Shown here: positions 26,275 through 35,418 of the stretch, one piece after another | Layout of the letters: every line of letters begins with the position of its first letter | Numbering within the stretch: position 1 is the stretch's first letter | Assembly (NCBI RefSeq): GCF_900172335.1 | Contig: NZ_FWFX01000003.1 | Span: 358,715 to 422,714, forward strand | DNA: 64,000 nt | Direction: 5' to 3' | Origin: Roseovarius albus | GTDB lineage: Bacteria; Pseudomonadota; Alphaproteobacteria; Rhodobacterales; Rhodobacteraceae | Notes under the pieces: model-generated | Seen by the model: only the letters and a program-made list of their open reading frames with translations | What the model was told of the DNA's origin: nothing | The model's database searches: none | Translations under genes and position numbers: made by a program

Positions 26275-27678
26275 TTACTGTAGGTCCACCTGCGCGCGCG
26301 CCACTTCATCTTCGGGATCATCTGCCTCAGCCTTCACCAGATCCTCGGTGGTCAGTGGATGACCCCGACCCAGCGCAGATTGCAGTTCAATATATCCGAT
26401 TGCAATGTCTCGCTGGCTTTGCGCCAATGATGTCCGTGACGATGCCAGAGAACGCTCGCGATCCAGCACGTCCAGAACCGTGATATTGCCGCCACTTGCC
26501 ACCAGTTCACGCGAAAGGGCCAACGAGCGCTGGTCCAGATCAACAGCCCTTTGCGCGGCTCGTGTCGCCCGTTTAGCAGCACCAAGCAACGCCTGCGCAT
26601 TCTCCACTTCTTCAACCGCCTGAATGACGGCGGCACGCCACTGCAGATAAGCTTGGCTTGCGCGCGCATCTGCGGCATCGACTTCAGCCGCCAAGGCGGG
26701 TTGCGTAAAGACGGGCAATACCAATCCCGCCAAAATCGTTTCCAGCGGCGCACTCGGCCCGTTGTAACCCCCCGAAATGATCCCGCTCAGAGTCAGGCTG
26801 GGATAGCGCGCAGCATTTGCAGCACTCATATCCGAGATGGCCGCCGCATAAAGACGCTCTGCTCGCTGAATATCTGGGCGTGCCCGCAACAGATCTGCCG
26901 GAATGCCTGGATCCGTGACCCCCGATGGCAAGGGTTGATGGCCTTTGTATCCCAGATCAACATTCAATAGGCCGACAGGTCGGCCAAGAAGCGTCGCCAG
27001 ACGATTGCGCTGACGGATAATGTTACTTTCAATCAGCGGAATCTCAGATTCCGTTTCCGCCAGCAGTGACTGCGCGCGCAACAGATCAAGCTGGGTCGCC
27101 TCGCCTGCGTTCAACTGCTTTTGAATGTCATTGATCGTTTTTTGCCGTGAAGCTTGGTCCTGTGCACGACGCTTACGCGTGGTCTGAAAGAACCTGAGCT
27201 CAGTATAGGCGTTCGAGATCTCGGCGAGAACCGCACGCTGGGCTTCCCGTTCATCGTCCTCAGCGGCCTCAAGACGTGCTTGCGCCGCTGCGCCACGATG
27301 CCCTGCTTCATTTGCCAAATTGATCTGCGCTTCAATGCTGGCTTCGATCCGCTCTTGTCCTGGATCGCGACCGCTAAATTCAACCGTACCGTCACCCGTG
27401 ACCGCAACACGCGCGCCGCGCAAATTGGCCTCGGCTTCCTTTAACCGGGCCTGCGCTTCGGCAATGGACAGGTTGTCAGCCAGCCCACGTGCGACCAGAC
27501 CGTTCAAAACCGGATCATTGAAATTCAACCACCATTCCGTATCTGCGCGCGACGGCGCCTTGACCGGCGCGATGACGCTATAGACATCCGGCAAATCTAT
27601 CTCGGGCTCGGTATATTGCCCCATATCCCCACAAGCCGATAAAGCGACCGCAAGCGGGATCCACTTCAAACATTTCAT
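26275..27678 (-). CDS. TolC/NodT-type outer-membrane efflux lipoprotein (467 aa)
   Basis: An outer-membrane channel of the OEP family. The signal peptide ends LAVALSACGD, a lipobox with C16, as in NodT/OprM-type channels. The two OEP repeats are recognisable: WWLNFNDPVLNGLVARGLAD starts the first, and ARPDIQRAERLYAAAISD with VLPVFTQPALAAEVDAADA the second, with the long helical stretches that build the periplasmic tunnel. It lies downstream of the HlyD adaptor gene on the same strand, separated by 171 bp that may hold a promoter, and completes the type I secretion system. NodT-type channels more often serve RND pumps, so a dual role is possible. Confidence 0.88.
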   Translation of the reverse strand: MKCLKWIPLAVALSACGDMGQYTEPEIDLPDVYSVIAPVKAPSRADTEWWLNFNDPVLNGLVARGLADNLSIAEAQARLKEAEANLRGARVAVTGDGTVEFSGRDPGQERIEASIEAQINLANEAGHRGAAAQARLEAAEDDEREAQRAVLAEISNAYTELRFFQTTRKRRAQDQASRQKTINDIQKQLNAGEATQLDLLRAQSLLAETESEIPLIESNIIRQRNRLATLLGRPVGLLNVDLGYKGHQPLPSGVTDPGIPADLLRARPDIQRAERLYAAAISDMSAANAARYPSLTLSGIISGGYNGPSAPLETILAGLVLPVFTQPALAAEVDAADARASQAYLQWRAAVIQAVEEVENAQALLGAAKRATRAAQRAVDLDQRSLALSRELVASGGNITVLDVLDRERSLASSRTSLAQSQRDIAIGYIELQSALGRGHPLTTEDLVKAEADDPEDEVARAQVDLQ

Positions 27679-27849
27679 TGAGCACTGCTCTCAAACTGCC
27701 TCGTGCATCCGGCGTGGCCACATCTGACGGTGGCCTACTGCGCGAACGCTTTCCCAACGGTACCATGAATTTGGCAAATTGCACAAATTTCGCCACAATT
27801 ACGGCGCTTTGTGCACAGGCTGTTGTAATCTTGCGGCACCGTTGATGGC

Positions 27850-29157
27850 TTATTCCCGAAAGGCCCGGCGGAAAAACACAGTCATTGGCTCTATCAAATA
27901 TGCCAAGGCAGAGCGCTCAGTCGTTTCGATAAACGTATCCACCGGCATCCCCGGCAACAGTTTTTCGTCACCAAGCTTGGCCAATTCTTCCTCGAACGGC
28001 ATGATTTCTGCGTTGTAATAGTTCATGCCGGTGTTTTCATCTTTCACAACATCCGCCGACACCCGCGTCACTTCGCCCCTCAACTCGGGGATTTCGCTTT
28101 GATCCAACCCCGGGAACCGAAGCGACGCTTCTTGACCAACATAAACGTTATTCACATTCACCGCCTCGATCTTGGTCGACACGATCAGGTCCTGATCCTG
28201 TGGAATAATATAGAGGAGTGGTTCCGCCGCCCGCACCACCGACTGTTCCGCAAAAACTTGTAGGTTGTAAACAATCCCATCCATTGGCGAGCGGATATCA
28301 AGCCGTGAGAGCGTATCCTCCAAATCAATGCGACGCTCAACCAGTTCGATCTCACGAAATTGCAGGTCGCGCAGCGTGGTCACCGCTTCTTCGCGTCGCT
28401 CGGTTTTCAGCTGCAGCAACGCGATATCGTTACTGGTGGCCTGCCCCCGCAATTCGGCGATTTCCGCCTCGAGCCGGCCAATCTGCCCCGTCAACCCGGC
28501 ATGTTCACGCTTTAGCTCGTTCACGCGCGACGCCTGGATCAACTGGTTCTTCAAAAGCTCCTTTTGGCCGTCCAACTCGGACTGCATCAGATCCGATTGC
28601 ACCTGAAGAGAATCTAGTTGCGCATTGATCCCTTCAATCCGTTTGTCGATCTGATTGTTCTGTTCACTCAACAGACGCGCCTCTTGTTCCAGACTTTGCT
28701 TGCGCGCCTCAAATAGAGTGCGCCCGCCCTGCATCATGCGGTCAATTTCCTCGTCACGTTTTGCAATTTCCAAAAGTTCCGGTGGAAACTCAATTTCACC
28801 AGCCGAATCGCGCTCTGCCTCAAGGCGTGATTTTCGGGTGGCAATTTCATACAACTGCCCATTTACAATCGCCAGTTCCGACCGCAATTGCCGCCCATCC
28901 AACCGGATCAGGATGTCGCCCTTTCTGACTTCGTCACTTTCGTCGATCAAGATAGCCCCTACAACGCCCCCATCGGGATGCTGAACCACTTGCCGGTTGG
29001 TTTCGACCTCGATCATACCCTGACTGACAACAGCACCAGACAGACGGGCCTTAATGCTCCACACACCCAAACCACCAATCAGTGCAACCAGTGCGATGGC
29101 ACCGGCCACCAATGGGCCAGTGGCACGCCATACCTTTACCGGATCTGGTTCCTGCAT
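27850..29157 (-). CDS. Type I secretion membrane fusion protein, HlyD/PrtE family (435 aa)
   Basis: The periplasmic adaptor that joins the ABC transporter to the outer-membrane channel. One N-terminal membrane helix (PLVAGAIALVALIGGLGVWSI, about residues 15-35) is followed by a lipoyl half-motif (VVQHPDGGVVGAILIDESDE, then VRKGDILIRLDG), a long coiled coil (about 115-270), the second lipoyl half SPMDGIVYNLQVFA and a beta-barrel part ending LPGMPVDTFIETTERSALAY, the C-terminal signature of PrtE/AprE adaptors. ATG 29157 lies two bases after the ABC gene's stop with AAGGTGG upstream; a TTG at 29163 that overlaps the stop is an alternative. Co-transcribed with the ABC transporter. Confidence 0.93.
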   Translation of the reverse strand: MQEPDPVKVWRATGPLVAGAIALVALIGGLGVWSIKARLSGAVVSQGMIEVETNRQVVQHPDGGVVGAILIDESDEVRKGDILIRLDGRQLRSELAIVNGQLYEIATRKSRLEAERDSAGEIEFPPELLEIAKRDEEIDRMMQGGRTLFEARKQSLEQEARLLSEQNNQIDKRIEGINAQLDSLQVQSDLMQSELDGQKELLKNQLIQASRVNELKREHAGLTGQIGRLEAEIAELRGQATSNDIALLQLKTERREEAVTTLRDLQFREIELVERRIDLEDTLSRLDIRSPMDGIVYNLQVFAEQSVVRAAEPLLYIIPQDQDLIVSTKIEAVNVNNVYVGQEASLRFPGLDQSEIPELRGEVTRVSADVVKDENTGMNYYNAEIMPFEEELAKLGDEKLLPGMPVDTFIETTERSALAYLIEPMTVFFRRAFRE

Positions 29158-29159
29158 GG

Positions 29160-30893
29160 TCAATTCGCCACCTTACTCTTCAATGTTTTGCGCAGCGGCT
29201 CAACATTTCTGAGCTTCTTTTGCATCACTTCATCACGAGGGCCAAAGGCTGTGGCCACGCCATTCTCGACCACCATCAGCAAATCGCATTCGGCAATCGC
29301 TGCTGGGCGGTGTGTCATCAATATGATCGACCTGCCAGAGCTTTTGAACTCACGCACAGTCCTGTTAAGCGCTTCTGATCCTTCTGCGTCCAACATTGAA
29401 TTCGGCTCATCCAGAATCAATAGAACCGGATCACCGAACAGCGCGCGCGCCAATGCGATCCGTTGCCGTTGCCCGCCCGACAGCTGATTTTCGTTGCCAT
29501 CCAAATAGGTGTTATAACCCTTGGGCAATTGCATGATCATCTCATGCGCGTTCGCTCCTTTGGCGGCCTTCACCACCATCGACGAATCCGGATTGGTTGA
29601 CATCCGTGCAATGTTCTCGGCCACAGTCCCAGGGAAAAGCGAAACCGACTGCGGCAAATACCCGATGTGCGCGCCCAGCGCATCAGGGCTATATTGATCC
29701 AGCGTCGCGCCGCCAAGGCGGATCTCACCCGCAACAATAGGCCAATATCCCATCAAGGCACGTGCCAAGGTCGACTTGCCCGAGCCGCTGCGCCCAATCA
29801 CACCAAGCGCCTCTCCGGGACGGAGGTCAAAGGTTACGTTGCGCAGAGTCGGTATATTCTGTCCCGGTGGGATGACTGTCATGCTTTTGGCGGCAAGCCG
29901 AGGGTTTGGCACCGGCAGTTCCGTCAACACGGGCCGTGGCGGAACTTTTTCCAGAAAACGACCCAATGATTTCCAACCGCTGCGCGCGCGCTGGATCACT
30001 GGCCAGTTGCCCATCGACTGTTCAATCGGGGCCAGCGCACGCCCCATCAGGATAGATCCGGCAATCATTGACCCCGGCGTCAATTGCCCCCGGATCACCA
30101 GCAATGCACCTGCGCCCAGCATCATCGATTGTAAAAACAAGCGAAATGACTTGGTCACAGACGTAAAGCTTCCTGTCCAGTCATTTGCCTGAACCGCTTG
30201 CGACAATGCTGCATTTCGCAAACTCACAAACCGATGGCGCATATTCGTCGCCAAACCTTGGCTCAGAACAATCTCGCTTCCCGCACGCGCCTGATCGGCA
30301 AAGTTATGTGCCTGCTGGCTGGCGTTTTGCGCCATACGAACCTGGTCGCCGGTCATCGACTGGTTGATCAGCGCCAACACGATAATCACCAGCCCGCCGC
30401 AAACCGCTAACCACCCCAGCAAAGGGTGAAACAGAAAAATCGCCGCAATGAATATCGGCGCCCAAGGCATATCAAAGATCGCCAGCAACACGGGCGATAT
30501 AAATAGGCCTTGTAATGAGTCGAGGTCACGCAACGCCCCAGACGAAGCCGCATGCTCCTGAGGATCGGCCGAGCGATACAAGGTCGCCTCAAACAACCGA
30601 CCATCCAGTGTGGCCTGAAACCGTGCCCCCACCCGAGCCATCACTCGCCCCCGGGCGTAATCAAGGATCGCCATCAATAAATACAACGCACCCACCAGAA
30701 TGGTCAGCGCTGTCAACGTCTCCAACGATCTTGAGGCTAGCACCCGGTCATAGACCTGCAGCATATAGAGCGGCCCGGTCAGCATCAGCAGGTTCACAAA
30801 AATCGAAAACACGAAGGCCCAAGCCAAAAGCGTAAGCCCCTTGCGCCGCGCGGCGTGCAATTCTGGTAAACCAGGAGTCATCTGTTCTTGCAT
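29160..30893 (-). CDS. Type I secretion ABC transporter, PrtD/AprD family (577 aa)
   Basis: An inner-membrane exporter with fused membrane and ATPase domains for RTX-type substrates. The N-terminal domain has six helices (the first is LLAWAFVFSIFVNLLMLTGP, then LYMLQVYDRVLASRS, a PrtD/AprD-type signature). The ATPase has Walker A IGRSGSGKSTLARAL (about 360-374), the Q-loop IGYLPQSVSLFPGTVAENIA, signature LSGGQRQRIALARAL, Walker B PVLLILDEPNS and the H-loop MTHRPA. There is no N-terminal peptidase domain, so it does not process double-glycine leaders, consistent with an RTX substrate with a C-terminal signal. It starts the operon; the RTX hydrolase about 8 kb away is the only RTX substrate in the window. 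Confidence 0.93.
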   Translation of the reverse strand: MQEQMTPGLPELHAARRKGLTLLAWAFVFSIFVNLLMLTGPLYMLQVYDRVLASRSLETLTALTILVGALYLLMAILDYARGRVMARVGARFQATLDGRLFEATLYRSADPQEHAASSGALRDLDSLQGLFISPVLLAIFDMPWAPIFIAAIFLFHPLLGWLAVCGGLVIIVLALINQSMTGDQVRMAQNASQQAHNFADQARAGSEIVLSQGLATNMRHRFVSLRNAALSQAVQANDWTGSFTSVTKSFRLFLQSMMLGAGALLVIRGQLTPGSMIAGSILMGRALAPIEQSMGNWPVIQRARSGWKSLGRFLEKVPPRPVLTELPVPNPRLAAKSMTVIPPGQNIPTLRNVTFDLRPGEALGVIGRSGSGKSTLARALMGYWPIVAGEIRLGGATLDQYSPDALGAHIGYLPQSVSLFPGTVAENIARMSTNPDSSMVVKAAKGANAHEMIMQLPKGYNTYLDGNENQLSGGQRQRIALARALFGDPVLLILDEPNSMLDAEGSEALNRTVREFKSSGRSIILMTHRPAAIAECDLLMVVENGVATAFGPRDEVMQKKLRNVEPLRKTLKSKVAN

Positions 30894-31101
30894 AGTGTCG
30901 ATCTAACCTTGAGGCATCTGTTGGCCGCCTTCAGGATCACCCTGAAGGATAACGTGGAAACATTTTATTAAACGTCACCAGATTACACGGATACTCAATC
31001 ACAATTTCTGCGTCTCATAAAGTCTTTCACTTCCGCGCGCCATTCCATAGCATGCCAAAAAGCAGCGAACTCTTGCCAATCCCCTATCCGGTGCCCTCTG
31101 A

Positions 31102-31848
31102 ATGACGCTTTGGACCAGATTATACGATAAGTTGACCGGACGCGAAGCGACGTTCCAGTCGGTACTCGCACCTGATTCTCCCTTTGTCGCCATCGGTGAC
31201 ATACACGGGCGTCTCGACCTACTTGAGCCTTTACTGGCAAAAATTCAGCAGAACGCCCCAGATCTGCCGCTGATCTTCTTGGGGGATTATGTTGATCGCG
31301 GGCCAGACAGCGCGGGTGTGCTGGCGCGGCTTAAGTCTCTCGAGGAGACCTCAAAACAGCAAGTGGTCTCCCTGCTTGGCAATCATGACGTGATGATGCT
31401 CAGCTTTCTCGACACTCCCGAGCAAGAAGGGCCGCGCTGGCTCAGATATGGCGGTGAACAGACGCTGGAAAGTTTCGGGCTCTCTACAGCCAATCAATCG
31501 ATGACCACGCTCCGCGATCAATTACTCGAAAACATTGATCCCGCGCTGTTGGAGTGGCTTCGTGCGCGCCCCGTGGTCTGGCAAAGCGGCAATGTGATCG
31601 CCTCCCATGCCGGTGGCAACCCCAACCGCCCGATCGAGCCGCACCGCGGACACAGCCTGTTATGGGGTCACGCTGACATCCACACCACCCCCCGCACAGA
31701 TGGCCTTTGGATGGTCCACGGTCATTTTGCCGGCGACGAGGCCTATGTCAAAGACGGCCGCATCTGCATCGATACCCGCGCGCATAGTTCTGGGGTGCTC
31801 ACGGCAGCAATCATTTCACAAGAAGGGATCGAATTTCTATCGACGTAA
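31102..31848 (+). CDS. Calcineurin-like metallophosphatase, PPP family serine/threonine phosphatase type (248 aa)
   Basis: A cytoplasmic two-metal phosphoesterase. The signature motifs are in order and correctly spaced: GDIHGR (32-37), GDYVDRG (61-67), GNHD (93-96), then a histidine in ASHAGG and the final VHGHF. This set matches bacterial PrpA/ApaH-like protein phosphatases. Substrate is unknown: a phosphoprotein or a dinucleotide polyphosphate are both plausible. Length is typical. It is monocistronic and divergent from the type I ABC gene across 208 bp, so it may be unconnected with the secretion island. The start at ATG 31102 lacks a strong ribosome binding site but gives a full domain. 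Confidence 0.88.
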   Translation: MTLWTRLYDKLTGREATFQSVLAPDSPFVAIGDIHGRLDLLEPLLAKIQQNAPDLPLIFLGDYVDRGPDSAGVLARLKSLEETSKQQVVSLLGNHDVMMLSFLDTPEQEGPRWLRYGGEQTLESFGLSTANQSMTTLRDQLLENIDPALLEWLRARPVVWQSGNVIASHAGGNPNRPIEPHRGHSLLWGHADIHTTPRTDGLWMVHGHFAGDEAYVKDGRICIDTRAHSSGVLTAAIISQEGIEFLST

Positions 31849-31897
31849 CCCCAATCCACTTAACCGTAGCGCACCTCTTTCAGGGGTGCACCTGAAG

Positions 31898-31918
31898 GGT
31901 GGGCAATTCCTGCCCACC
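31898..31918. repeat. Dispersed palindromic element, copy 1
   Basis: A perfect 8 bp stem GGTGGGCA / TGCCCACC with a five-base loop, 50 bp downstream of the phosphatase gene. Two similar palindromes occur near 56.1 and 56.3 kb. A second hairpin (GCACC / GGTGC, about 31871-31889) lies just before it. Confidence 0.6.
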
Positions 31919-32011
31919 TCTCCACCACATGAGCAGATAAAGAGTTACTATCGGCCTCTGCCTTGCATCTATAGATTGCACCCAGCGTATCGTCAGGACA
32001 TAATCTTGAGT

Positions 32012-32167
32012 ATGCAGATTCTCGGCACAACTTCCCTATCCAACGTCGCCCTCAACATCTTGATCATCGATGGAGACCTGCGCCTGCACCCAATCATCAC
32101 CCGGTTGGTGGATGCTGAAACGCTGCAGAAAATGGGCGCCAAACAGGCTCGGTCAGGGGAAAAGTAA
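32012..32167 (+). CDS. Possible small protein or gene remnant before the Imm11-like gene (51 aa)
   Basis: A short open frame beginning MQILGTTSLSNVALNILIID and ending just two bases before the next gene's ATG. The close spacing suggests translational coupling or a remnant of a longer upstream gene, such as the C-terminal end of a toxin domain. There is no clear Shine-Dalgarno sequence, no hydrophobic anchor and nothing I recognise. Confidence is low; it may be a chance frame. Confidence 0.3.
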   Translation: MQILGTTSLSNVALNILIIDGDLRLHPIITRLVDAETLQKMGAKQARSGEK

Positions 32168-32168
32168 T

Positions 32169-32867
32169 ATGGGTGTGATTATAGAACCGTCTGAAGATGC
32201 GGCGATTGATTTTGCCCGGTTAACCGCTTCGGACGGGCAGGGTGAAACGTATTTCAAGAAACAGCGAGAGTTTCTGGACAGTGAGAAAAATCGAATTCGC
32301 CGCGAGAGTTCTCGCGAGCTCTTTGAGGCAGCTCAGAAAGCTGGCACAGTTGCAAAAGCATATGAATCCGATATCTGGAGAAACTTGAAAACCCCAATGC
32401 CAGCCGAACTATACCCGGACCGGCTGCTATTGGGCAAAGGGCTGAGGTTGTTTGATTATGATGGGGCCTGCGCTTCCGGCCCCTTCGTCAGCAGCCGCTT
32501 TCGGGATGTCGTCGAAGAGTTTGACCCTGACATGCATGATTTTTGTCCAGTTGCGGTCGAAGGCCATGATGGCGAAGAACTGGGCACACATTATTTTTGT
32601 CGGTTCCTGCAGCCCCTGAATACGATCCGGGTTGAGCGCAGCAAGAACGTCAAACAGGTGATGGAAGGTGGTTCCCGTGGGGACCTTTCGGCTCTACGTG
32701 TCAATGATCTGTCAGAGTTTTCTGTCTATGCGGATAGGATTGAAGGCCGCGGTGCCTGGCGAGATATGCGCGCGCCGTACTTCGATTTCGTTTCAAATGC
32801 GTTGTGGCAACGGATGCAAGAGGCGGGCCTGAGCGTCGGGACCTACGTGCATTTCGACGAATATTGA
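32169..32867 (+). CDS. Imm11/DUF1629-like protein (232 aa)
   Basis: A soluble protein whose central part, with SSRFRDVVEEFDPDMHDFCP then VAVEGHDGEELGTHYFCRFL and NTIRVERSKNV, resembles the Imm11 (DUF1629) group: a short conserved strand-helix module with an aromatic-rich YFCRF region and an ERS motif. Members are predicted immunity proteins encoded after polymorphic toxins in proteobacteria. No obvious toxin gene lies directly upstream; only a 51-codon frame does. The C-terminus SVGTYVHFDEY is typical of soluble immunity-like proteins. ATG 32169 is preferred because the homologous-looking part starts soon after and the earlier in-frame region (from 32070) has a poorer start. The family call is from memory of the motif pattern and is tentative. 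Confidence 0.5.
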   Translation: MGVIIEPSEDAAIDFARLTASDGQGETYFKKQREFLDSEKNRIRRESSRELFEAAQKAGTVAKAYESDIWRNLKTPMPAELYPDRLLLGKGLRLFDYDGACASGPFVSSRFRDVVEEFDPDMHDFCPVAVEGHDGEELGTHYFCRFLQPLNTIRVERSKNVKQVMEGGSRGDLSALRVNDLSEFSVYADRIEGRGAWRDMRAPYFDFVSNALWQRMQEAGLSVGTYVHFDEY

Positions 32868-32954
32868 TCTGCGAATTCATAAAGTTTTAAGCATGTTTTG
32901 GGGTCAGCAATTTTGCCCACCACCTAACTGTCTCAACTCCAATTTCCCCCGTTT

Positions 32955-33105
32955 TATCTGACCACAAATACCTCCGCCGGAGGCAAACCCCGAGGCGGAG
33001 GCCAAAGGCCGACAACGAGACATCCTGCGCGCCGCAGGCGCACACTTTCTTCCCCGCGGACTTTTGTACAAAACCCGCGTACAACATATACAAGTTGCAC
33101 ACAAT
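32955..33105. repeat. Hairpin-rich intergenic element before priA 3' end, with a dispersed repeat
   Basis: Contains the self-complementary CCTCCGCCGGAGG (about 32970-32982) with the partner GAGGCGGAGG just after, then an AT-rich stretch at 33065-33105 starting TGTACAAAACC. The second stretch aligns over about 40 bp, on the opposite strand, with 55897-55935. It probably also works as a two-way transcription barrier between the Imm11-like gene and priA, which converge here. Confidence 0.5.
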
Positions 33106-33107
33106 TT

Positions 33108-35321
33108 TTAGTAAAAACTCTGTGGGTCGATGTCCACGCTCAGGCGAAATTGATTGGATTGTTTGACCTGCGAAATCCACGCTTTGATGGCGGGCTGCAA
33201 CGCCGCCCCTTTCGGAGCTTTGACCAACAAACGCACCCGGTGCCGCCCCCTGATCCGGGCAATCGGGGCTGGCGCAGGGCCAAACACCTGCGCCCCAATC
33301 TGCCGGATCGGCCCATCGCGACGCGCTAATTCCGCCCCGAGTTCAAACACTTCCTGCAAATCCGGCGATGACAGAATGATCCCGGCCATCCGCCCAAAGG
33401 GCGGCACGCCAACCTGTCGCCGCTCGGATGCCTCGGTCTGCCAAAACCCTTCTTCATCTCCCGCCAAAATAGCACGAATGACCGGATGTTCGGGCTGATA
33501 GGTCTGCAACAGCGCCGTCCCCGGAGTTTCCGCCCGCCCGGCACGCCCCGCAACCTGCCGCATCAATTGAAAGGTTCTTTCCGCCGCCCGCATGTCTGAG
33601 CCCTGCAAACCAAGATCAGAATCGATCACCCCAACCAGTGTAAGCCTGGGAAAGTTATGGCCTTTTGCCACCAGCTGCGTCCCGATAATGATATCCGCAC
33701 CGCCTGCGGCGATGTCTTCGATCTGCTGTTTCAACGCCCGCGCCGACGCATAAAGGTCCGACGACAGCGTTGCCACACGTGCTTGTGGAAACAAACTCAC
33801 GGCCTCTTCACTCAACCGCTCCACACCCGGCCCAACAGCCGCCAAACGATCCTCGGCCCCGCAACTTGGGCAAACTTCTGGAATCGCTTCGCTTTCCCCA
33901 CACTGGTGGCAAATCAGACGCTTCTGAAACCGGTGCTCGACCAATGTGGCGTCGCAGTCTTTGCAGCCAATCTGGTGCCCACAGGCCCGGCAGATCGTGA
34001 CCGGCGCATAGCCCCGTCGGTTGATAAACAAAAGTGCCTGCTCTCCTTTTGAGATCCTATTACTCACTGCCTTTTCAAGGCTTTGCGAAATCCAACGGTT
34101 TGAAGGCAGTTTTTCCAACCGCATATCGATGGCCCTGAAATCCGGCATAACCGAGGGGCCAAAGCGCGATGTCAGCTCAATCTTCTTATACTTCCCCGCT
34201 TCAGCATTCGCCCATGTCTCCAGACTGGGCGTAGCCGAGGCTAACACCACCTGTGCCCCACAGATGGAGGCCCGCAAAACGGCCATGTCGCGCGCATTAT
34301 ACAGCACGCCATCCTCTTGCTTGTAAGAGGTGTCATGCTCTTCATCGACCACGATCAGGCCAAGGTTCTGATAGGGCAAAAACAGCGCCGATCTAGCACC
34401 GACCACAACCTGACAACCGCCCTGCCCGACCATTTTCCACAATCGGCGCCGCTCAGTCATGGTGACACCCGAGTGCCACTCCCCCGCTCGCGCCCCGAAC
34501 CGCGCCTCGAACCGTTTGAGAAACTCCGCCGTCAGAGCGATTTCAGGAAGCAAAACCAGTGCCTGCCGCCCGTGCTTCACCGCCTCCGCCACGGCCTCAA
34601 GATAGACCTCCGTTTTCCCAGACCCAGTGACACCGCGCAAAAGCGTGGTGCCATAGTCGCCGCCTTTGACACCTTCGCGCAACAACTCTGCCGCAGCGGC
34701 CTGATCGTCACTCAAAGTCTTTCCTACACGTGTTGAATCCAGTCGGGCGAAAGGCAGATCGCGGGGGGTGTCCTCTTCCAAGACACAACTCTGTGCTACG
34801 AGCCCTTTGATCACTGAGGACGACACTCCGGCCTGTTTGGCCAGTTCTCCAAGCGTAAATGACAATCCGCCGTATTCTTCCAACACATCCAGCACGCACT
34901 TACGCGCCTCTGTCTCGCGGCTCGGTCGCCCCGAACCAAGGCGATAGATCTTTTGCATCGAAGGGGGATTGCTCAGTCCCGGCGCGCGAGTGGCCAGCCG
35001 CAACATTGATGAAAGCGGCGTCAGCGTATAGTCCGCCGCGCGCTGCAAAAACACCTGTAGTTCTTCCCGCATCGGTACGGCGTCCAGCGCACGGATGACT
35101 GACCGAATGCGCCCCTTGTGGTAATCACCTTTTCCCGCCCCCCAGACGACGCCAATCACTTTGCGCGGGCCCAAAGGCACTTCTACGAATGCGCCGACAA
35201 AACACCCACCTTCGGGCGCGCGGTAGTCCAACACCCGGTCCAGCGGTTGCGCGGTAAGCACGCCAACCAGTTCACCTTCATCAAAAAAGCCCGATACGCT
35301 CACCGGCCCGCTGGCTGTCAC
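33108..35321 (-). CDS. priA: Primosomal protein N' (replication restart helicase) PriA (737 aa)
   Basis: PriA restarts collapsed replication forks and recruits the primosome. The N-terminal DNA-binding part includes LDYRAPEGGCFVGAFVEVPLG; the helicase core has Walker A LLRGVTGSGKTEVYLEA, the DEEH box VVDEEHDTSYKQ, and SATPSLET. The eight-cysteine zinc-binding insert is visible as ICRACGHQIGCKDCDATL, then CHQCGES and CPSCGAE. Motifs V and VI (GTQLVAKGHNFP and QVAGRAGR) follow. Length is normal. GTG 35321 is chosen since AGGG lies eight bases upstream and the frame upstream overlaps the divergent transaldolase; GTG 35303 is the alternative. Confidence 0.95.
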   Translation of the reverse strand: MTASGPVSVSGFFDEGELVGVLTAQPLDRVLDYRAPEGGCFVGAFVEVPLGPRKVIGVVWGAGKGDYHKGRIRSVIRALDAVPMREELQVFLQRAADYTLTPLSSMLRLATRAPGLSNPPSMQKIYRLGSGRPSRETEARKCVLDVLEEYGGLSFTLGELAKQAGVSSSVIKGLVAQSCVLEEDTPRDLPFARLDSTRVGKTLSDDQAAAAELLREGVKGGDYGTTLLRGVTGSGKTEVYLEAVAEAVKHGRQALVLLPEIALTAEFLKRFEARFGARAGEWHSGVTMTERRRLWKMVGQGGCQVVVGARSALFLPYQNLGLIVVDEEHDTSYKQEDGVLYNARDMAVLRASICGAQVVLASATPSLETWANAEAGKYKKIELTSRFGPSVMPDFRAIDMRLEKLPSNRWISQSLEKAVSNRISKGEQALLFINRRGYAPVTICRACGHQIGCKDCDATLVEHRFQKRLICHQCGESEAIPEVCPSCGAEDRLAAVGPGVERLSEEAVSLFPQARVATLSSDLYASARALKQQIEDIAAGGADIIIGTQLVAKGHNFPRLTLVGVIDSDLGLQGSDMRAAERTFQLMRQVAGRAGRAETPGTALLQTYQPEHPVIRAILAGDEEGFWQTEASERRQVGVPPFGRMAGIILSSPDLQEVFELGAELARRDGPIRQIGAQVFGPAPAPIARIRGRHRVRLLVKAPKGAALQPAIKAWISQVKQSNQFRLSVDIDPQSFY

Positions 35322-35418
35322 CTTTACTGCCCTTTCAGTTTCATCGGGGGTTTCGGCCTCCCACTCTATGCGGTAAATGCAAAAGAGAAAAACCCCAACC
35401 GGCATAAAGGGCCCCGTT

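Noticed and set aside
11235..30893. Classification of the EPS island as a prophage or integrative element
   Set aside because: No integrase, transposase, attachment repeat or phage gene is visible; xerC at 36.8 kb is the housekeeping recombinase paired with DUF484.
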